A stretch of DNA of 26,025 bases from positions 1-26,025 of the forward strand of contig CAZZWS010000027.1 of the NCBI GenBank assembly GCA_964657795.1, in the 5' to 3' direction. This document shows, piece by piece, positions 22,308 to 26,025 of the stretch. Position numbers and translations under genes: made by a program. Under the pieces are notes generated by a model, which was given only the letters and a program-made list of their open reading frames with translations, was not told the DNA's origin and did no database searches. Origin of the DNA: CAHJXF01 sp964657795. GTDB taxonomy: Bacteria > Pseudomonadota > Gammaproteobacteria > Burkholderiales > Burkholderiaceae_D. Position 1 is the first letter of the stretch. Each line of letters opens with the position of its first letter.

Positions 22308-23206
22308 CCGTCGAGGAAGCGCCGCACGATCTCCAGCGACCGTTCCGGCGCTTCTTCCTGCGGCAAGTGACCCACGCCGGGCAACGGCGCCAGCGTCGCA
22401 TGCGGCAGCGCCTTCATGTAGTCGGCCGCGTTGGTGAACGGGATCATCTGGTCCTGCTCACCCCACAGCAGCAATGTCGGCGCCTGGATGCTTTCGAGCC
22501 GCGGCACCGGGTCGAAGCGGACCGACTGCTGCATCCGCGCGATCATCGCGTCGCGGGCGCCCGGCGCGCGCATCAGGTCGTAATAGCGGGTCGCAAGGTC
22601 ATCGGTCAGCGCCTTCGGATCGGCATACGCGGGCGCGAGGCTCATCCTGACCAAGGGCTTCGGCAGCACCCAGCGCATGGCCTTCACCATCACCGGCACG
22701 TCGGGCACGCGGCCGTATTCGAAGCCGGGACTCGCGAAACCGTCCGGCGAGACCAGCACCAGCTTGTCGACCCGTTCGGGGTGCGCCGCGGCGAACGTCC
22801 ACGCGATGCGGCCGCCGATCGAGTTGCCGACGATGCTGGCCTTCGCGACGCCGAGCCGGTCCATCAACGCGAGCAGCACGGCCATGCTGCGGTCGTCGGT
22901 GTAGTCGCCCGTCGTGTCGGGCGGGCTGAGGCCGCTGCCGGGCAGGTCGAAGCGGATCACGCGATGGTCGGCTTCGAGCCCGGCGCTCCACGCCTCCCAC
23001 GTGTGCAGGCTGGAGCCGAAGCCGTGCAGAAGGATCACCGCGGGCGCCGCGTTGGTCCCAGACGGAGGACCCGAGTCGCGCACGTCGAGGCGGGTGCCGG
23101 CGACCTCGACCATGTCGGCCGGCGAGCGCAGGTAGAGGGCTTCGAGCGACGCGCGGTCGCGGTCCGGAGTCCACAACAGGAAGGCGACGACGACGAAGAA
23201 CAGCAC
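22304..23206 (-). CDS. Membrane-anchored alpha/beta hydrolase
   Basis: At least 300 residues. An N-terminal hydrophobic anchor (VLFFVVVAFLLW) is followed by the alpha/beta hydrolase fold: oxyanion HGFGSSLHTW, RFDLPGSGLS, nucleophile elbow VGNSIGG, the acidic region LLLWGEQDQMIPF and catalytic histidine GVGHLPQEEAPE. The substrate is probably an ester or similar but unknown. The start is uncertain: the protein-like sequence extends upstream through basic FRKPPLKP to about 23275, yet no ATG, GTG or TTG lies there in frame. The GTG at 23206 is the first standard start in the conserved part, others being GTG at 23419 and 23521. A rare ATT/ATC start is possible. Confidence 0.8.
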   Translation of the reverse strand: MLFFVVVAFLLWTPDRDRASLEALYLRSPADMVEVAGTRLDVRDSGPPSGTNAAPAVILLHGFGSSLHTWEAWSAGLEADHRVIRFDLPGSGLSPPDTTGDYTDDRSMAVLLALMDRLGVAKASIVGNSIGGRIAWTFAAAHPERVDKLVLVSPDGFASPGFEYGRVPDVPVMVKAMRWVLPKPLVRMSLAPAYADPKALTDDLATRYYDLMRAPGARDAMIARMQQSVRFDPVPRLESIQAPTLLLWGEQDQMIPFTNAADYMKALPHATLAPLPGVGHLPQEEAPERSLEIVRRFLDG

Positions 23207-23307
23207 GATGCAGGCAGAGAGAACGAGCGGCTTCAGCGGAGGCTTTCGGAACGGGATCGAGCACGCGATGCTAATCGACCTGACCGCTCGCCAACGGTTC
23301 CGCCACG

Positions 23308-23520
23308 TCAGTCGCCGACCTGCGTCGACAGATGGAGGCCCTGCTGATCGCCTTGGTTGGCGATCGTGCCGAGCCGCGCGTACGCGGCCGTCAGCGCGAC
23401 GTGCTTGCTCGGCAGCCACGCGACGAAGACGTCCTGGTCCGGCTGCTCGTGGAAGGCGCTGGGGTTGTTGGGTTTCTGTCGGTATTCGCAGCCGATGCCG
23501 ATGGGCCGTCGAGGGCGGCA
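23308..23520 (-). pseudogene. C-terminal relic of a DUF3034-family protein
   Basis: The frame reads GCEYRQKPNNPSAFHEQPDQ, then VFVAWLPSKHVALTAAYARLG and IANQGDQQGLHLSTQVGD before a stop. This matches the C-terminal end of DUF3034 outer-membrane-like proteins (EYR.KP.NL..F.E, AWFPSKH.SLTAAYVDLG, DQRGLYLS.Q.G). Nothing of the preceding 200 or more residues is recognisable upstream, where unrelated sequence leads to the symporter end. It is a remnant left by deletion rather than a gene. Confidence 0.6.
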
Positions 23521-23634
23521 CGCTGCCGGCACCGAGGCATCGTCAGGTCATCGACGTCGTCGATCGTCGAACCGCCGATCGCGTGGCCGGGCCGCTGGCT
23601 GGTCCTCGGGCGGCGTGATCCCTGGCGCGCGCGA

Positions 23635-25143
23635 TCACGCGGCGACCATCCCGGGCTTCGAGCCGCGCTGACCCAGAGCGACTTGCGCGATCGACGCGAC
23701 GACGACGTTGATCGCGAGCGCCAGCAGCCCGGTGTAGACGGTGTAGTGCCCGTCACCGATGTCGATGGTGTGGACCGGCTTGACGCCGTCCATGAACGCG
23801 ATCGTCGTGCCGCTGATCAGCCCGACCGCCCAACCGGTCAACAACGCCGGTGCGCGATAGAAGCCGAAGAACAGCCCGAAGACCACGGCCGGGAAGGTCT
23901 GCAGGATCCACACGCCGCCCAGCAACTGCAGGTCGAGCGCGAACTGCGTCGGCAGGATCAGGATGATGACCAGCGCGCCGACCTTCACGACCAGCGACAC
24001 GATCTTCGCGACCTTCGCTTCGCCGGCGGGCAGGATGTTCGGGTTGACGTAGGCCTTCCAGAAGTTCCGCGTGAACAGGTTGGCCGCACCGATCGACATC
24101 ACCGCGGCCGGCACCAGCGCACCGATCGCGATGGCCGCGAACGCGAAGCCCGTGAACCACGGCGGAAAGAGCGCGTTGAACAGCGCCGGCACCACGTCGT
24201 TGTTGGACTTGACGGTGATCTTCGCGGCGTAGGCCATGTAGCCGAGCAGAGCGATCAGGCCGAGCAGCACGGTATAGGCCGGCAGGAACACCGCGTTCTT
24301 CCGGATCGTGTCCGCGCTCCTGGCCGCGAAGATGCCGGTCAGCGTGTGCGGATACATGAACGCCGCCAGCGCCGAGCCGATCGCGAGCGTCGCGTACGGC
24401 AGGATCTGCGCGGCCTTCAACGTCAGGCCGGTGTTGCCGCCCTTCGCCGCGAACGCCTCGCCGGCCGCCGCGAACACCGCCGGATAGCCGCCGAGCCGGA
24501 TCGGCACCAGCACCACCGCGACCAGGACCACGATGTAGATCATCAGGTCCTTCACGAACGCGATCAGTGCCGGTGCACGCAAGCCGGCCGAGTAGGTGTA
24601 GAGCGCGAGGATGATGAACGCGGCGGCGAGCGGCAGCTCGCCGGTCAGGCCGAGCGCCTTGATGACCACCTCCATGCCGACCAGTTGCAGCGCGATGTAC
24701 GGCATCGTCGCGACGACGGCCGTGACCGCCACCGCGAGTTCGAGCGGACGTGAGCCGTAGCGACCGAACACCACGTCGGCCGCGGTGACGTGACCCGCCT
24801 TGTGCGCCGCATGCCACAGCCTGGGCATGATCACGAACACGATCGGATAGACGAGGATGGTGTACGGCAGCGCGAAGAATCCGTAGGCGCCGACGGCATA
24901 GACCAGCGCCGGCACCGCGATGACCGTGTAGGCCGTGTAGAAGTCGCCGCCGACCAGGAACCACGTGATCCACGTGCCGAAGTTGCGGCCGCCGAGACCC
25001 CATTCGTCGAGATGCGCTTCCTTGTTGGTCGGCCGTTGCCAGCGCGACGCGTAGAAGCCCATCACCGTGACCAGCAGGAAGAAGAACACGAAGACCGAGA
25101 GCGCGGTCCAGTTGATCGCTGTCGTCGTTGCGGGATTCATCAT
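23635..25143 (-). CDS. Sodium:solute symporter (SSS family, monocarboxylate MctP-like)
   Basis: 502 residues with about 13 hydrophobic segments. The family core is visible: LGGRNFGTWITWFLVGGDFY near the N-terminus, the MYPHTLTGIFAARSADTIRK segment mid-protein, and GALVPAAVMSIGAANLFTRN, the Na+ site region. It is preceded by a DUF3311 gene, the pairing typical of MctP-type uptake systems for lactate, pyruvate, alanine or acetate. The start is ATG at 25143 with GGAG upstream. Its ATG overlaps the DUF3311 stop codon (ATGA), implying translational coupling. Confidence 0.92.
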   Translation of the reverse strand: MMNPATTTAINWTALSVFVFFFLLVTVMGFYASRWQRPTNKEAHLDEWGLGGRNFGTWITWFLVGGDFYTAYTVIAVPALVYAVGAYGFFALPYTILVYPIVFVIMPRLWHAAHKAGHVTAADVVFGRYGSRPLELAVAVTAVVATMPYIALQLVGMEVVIKALGLTGELPLAAAFIILALYTYSAGLRAPALIAFVKDLMIYIVVLVAVVLVPIRLGGYPAVFAAAGEAFAAKGGNTGLTLKAAQILPYATLAIGSALAAFMYPHTLTGIFAARSADTIRKNAVFLPAYTVLLGLIALLGYMAYAAKITVKSNNDVVPALFNALFPPWFTGFAFAAIAIGALVPAAVMSIGAANLFTRNFWKAYVNPNILPAGEAKVAKIVSLVVKVGALVIILILPTQFALDLQLLGGVWILQTFPAVVFGLFFGFYRAPALLTGWAVGLISGTTIAFMDGVKPVHTIDIGDGHYTVYTGLLALAINVVVASIAQVALGQRGSKPGMVAA

Positions 25144-25319
25144 TCGACTCCGTTCTTCTTGTCGGCGCGATAGACGATCCAGATCAGCAACGCGGTCAGC
25201 GGCACCCACAGCAGCTGATACCAGTAGAAGAACGGGAAGCCGAAGAGCGCCGGCAGTCCATGGTTGTAGAACGGCACCCACAACAAGCCGATGAACGGCA
25301 ACAGCAGCAACACCCACAT
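25140..25319 (-). CDS. DUF3311 small membrane protein, partner of the symporter
   Basis: 59 residues: MWVLLLLPFIGLLWVPFYNH, then FGFPFFYWYQLLWVPLTALL and IWIVYRADKKNGVE. Two transmembrane helices with the FPFFYWYQ motif identify DUF3311, a small subunit commonly encoded directly upstream of SSS-family permeases. AGGGAG lies 6 bases before the ATG. The TGA overlaps the symporter ATG. Confidence 0.9.
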   Translation of the reverse strand: MWVLLLLPFIGLLWVPFYNHGLPALFGFPFFYWYQLLWVPLTALLIWIVYRADKKNGVE

Positions 25320-25437
25320 GATCCGCTCCCTGACGTCGACCGCCCGATTCTACGTCGGCGCTTCAGGCGTGCTGGGCAACCGCGCGAGGGTGCTTGCCAT
25401 GCCGTCGCCGAACCGAAATCTCGAACAAGGAACGCCC

Positions 25438-25580
25438 CTGAAGATCCTCGTCCTCGGCGCGATCGGCGGCCGTTACTGCGCGCGATTGATCGAAGAGGGC
25501 GCCGACGTCACGTTCCTGGTCCCGCCGCAGCGCGCGGCGCACATCGCCGGGCACGGACGCGTGGTCCGCGGCGCGGTCGT
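25438..25580 (+). pseudogene. N-terminal relic of a ketopantoate reductase (PanE/ApbA family)
   Basis: Starting with CTG where ATG would be expected, and with AAGGA in ribosome-binding position, the frame reads LKILVLGAIGGRYCARLIEE and GADVTFLVPPQRAAHIAGHG. PanE proteins begin MKILVLGAGAIGG.YGA.L...GADVTFLVRP.R. Here two residues of the GxGxxG nucleotide motif are missing, the start codon is lost and similarity ends after RVVRG. The rest of the roughly 300-residue enzyme is absent. Confidence 0.65.
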
Positions 25581-25840
25581 GCCCTTCGCGCGAGCGGTGC
25601 AGACCCTCACGGCGATCGTTGTGCCGTGCCCGCAACGATCGCGGATGTCCAGGCCGACACAGTCAACACGAATTCTTCACGATGCGGTCCGATCGATCAC
25701 GAAAGATTTCCGGCAGCGGATTACCCCTGAAAAGACCCGCTGTTCTGACGATGGAGCGTCATGCACCGCTCCTAAAACGTGATCTTGATGCCGAGTCCGA
25801 TTCGCGTGCATCTCCCCCGACCTCAGAAGAAGGTAACCCC
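25581..25840. other. Non-coding stretch with a possible outer-membrane protein tail
   Basis: No gene here. On the minus strand at 25772-25804 a fragment reads RIGLGIKITF then stop, like the last strand of an outer-membrane beta-barrel. A ribosome binding site (GAAGGT, 25829-25834) precedes the next gene. Otherwise I see nothing. Confidence 0.35.
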
Positions 25841-26025
25841 ATGTCCATCACATCGATCAGCGGTAACTCCAGCCTGACGACGTCGCTCCTGAGCGGCGTC
25901 TCGTCGAGCTCCAGTCCTTTCGACACCACCAACAGCAGCACGTCCGGTACATCGTCGTCGACCGACGGCATCGGCCGCTTCGCGGCCGCCATCAAGAACG
26001 CGTTCGCCAGCCTCGGCATCTCGCT
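25841..26025 (+). CDS. Ser/Thr-rich small protein of unknown function, N-terminal part
   Basis: Open from ATG at 25841 to the window edge, 61 codons so far. The first about 42 residues are Ser/Thr/Gly-rich low-complexity sequence (MSITSISGNSSLTTSLLSGV), followed by DGIGRFAAAIKNAFASLGIS, which could form an amphipathic helix. GAAGGT lies 6 bases upstream of the ATG. There is no hydrophobic signal peptide. The family is not recognised and the end is outside the window. Confidence 0.6.
   Translation, partial: MSITSISGNSSLTTSLLSGVSSSSSPFDTTNSSTSGTSSSTDGIGRFAAAIKNAFASLGIS

Overview
This is a GC-rich proteobacterial chromosome segment. The integron recombination sites (GCCTAAC...CCGCTGGA...GTTAGGC type), the CCCGGCGAAGGCCGGG hairpin repeats and the gene families together suggest a gammaproteobacterium near the Xanthomonadales. 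This is inference: the window holds no rRNA or other phylogenetic marker.

Left flank (1-10.6 kb): the start of modB and a complete modA (molybdate uptake) lie behind a ModE-like operator. Next come a block of degenerate ~40-bp repeats with a hairpin repeat, a zinc alcohol dehydrogenase, and a decayed zeta-toxin gene whose small antitoxin is still open. A divergent metabolic cluster follows. A GntR regulator and a FAD/Fe-S 2-hydroxyacid dehydrogenase face a serine-glyoxylate-type aminotransferase and an ACS-family MFS transporter. Together they look like uptake and oxidation/transamination of a small hydroxy or amino acid.

Centre (10.63-18.23 kb): a chromosomal integron. An intact IntI integrase (+ strand) sits at the right end. 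The attI region and six cassettes run leftwards on the minus strand: a membrane protein, a possible immunity-like protein, a two-TM protein, a secreted protein, a PIN-domain protein and an unknown protein. Five attC sites are exactly 56 bp when reconstructed; the PIN cassette has an unrelated 112-bp attC. Two attC sites are interrupted by insertion sequences: an IS1111/IS110-type element and an IS1182-like element with a frameshifted transposase. The IS1111 element has a 277-nt non-coding tail where family knowledge places a guide RNA. The attI region holds a 16-codon mini-ORF with a strong ribosome binding site just before the insertion point.

Right flank (18.2-26 kb): an NPP-type phosphodiesterase lipoprotein, a secreted protein of unknown function, an MFS transporter convergent with a membrane-anchored alpha/beta hydrolase (stop codons shared in CTAG), a relic of a DUF3034 gene, and a DUF3311 plus sodium:solute symporter operon. 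A short graveyard follows (panE-like relic, possible outer-membrane protein tail), then the start of a Ser/Thr-rich small protein running off the window.
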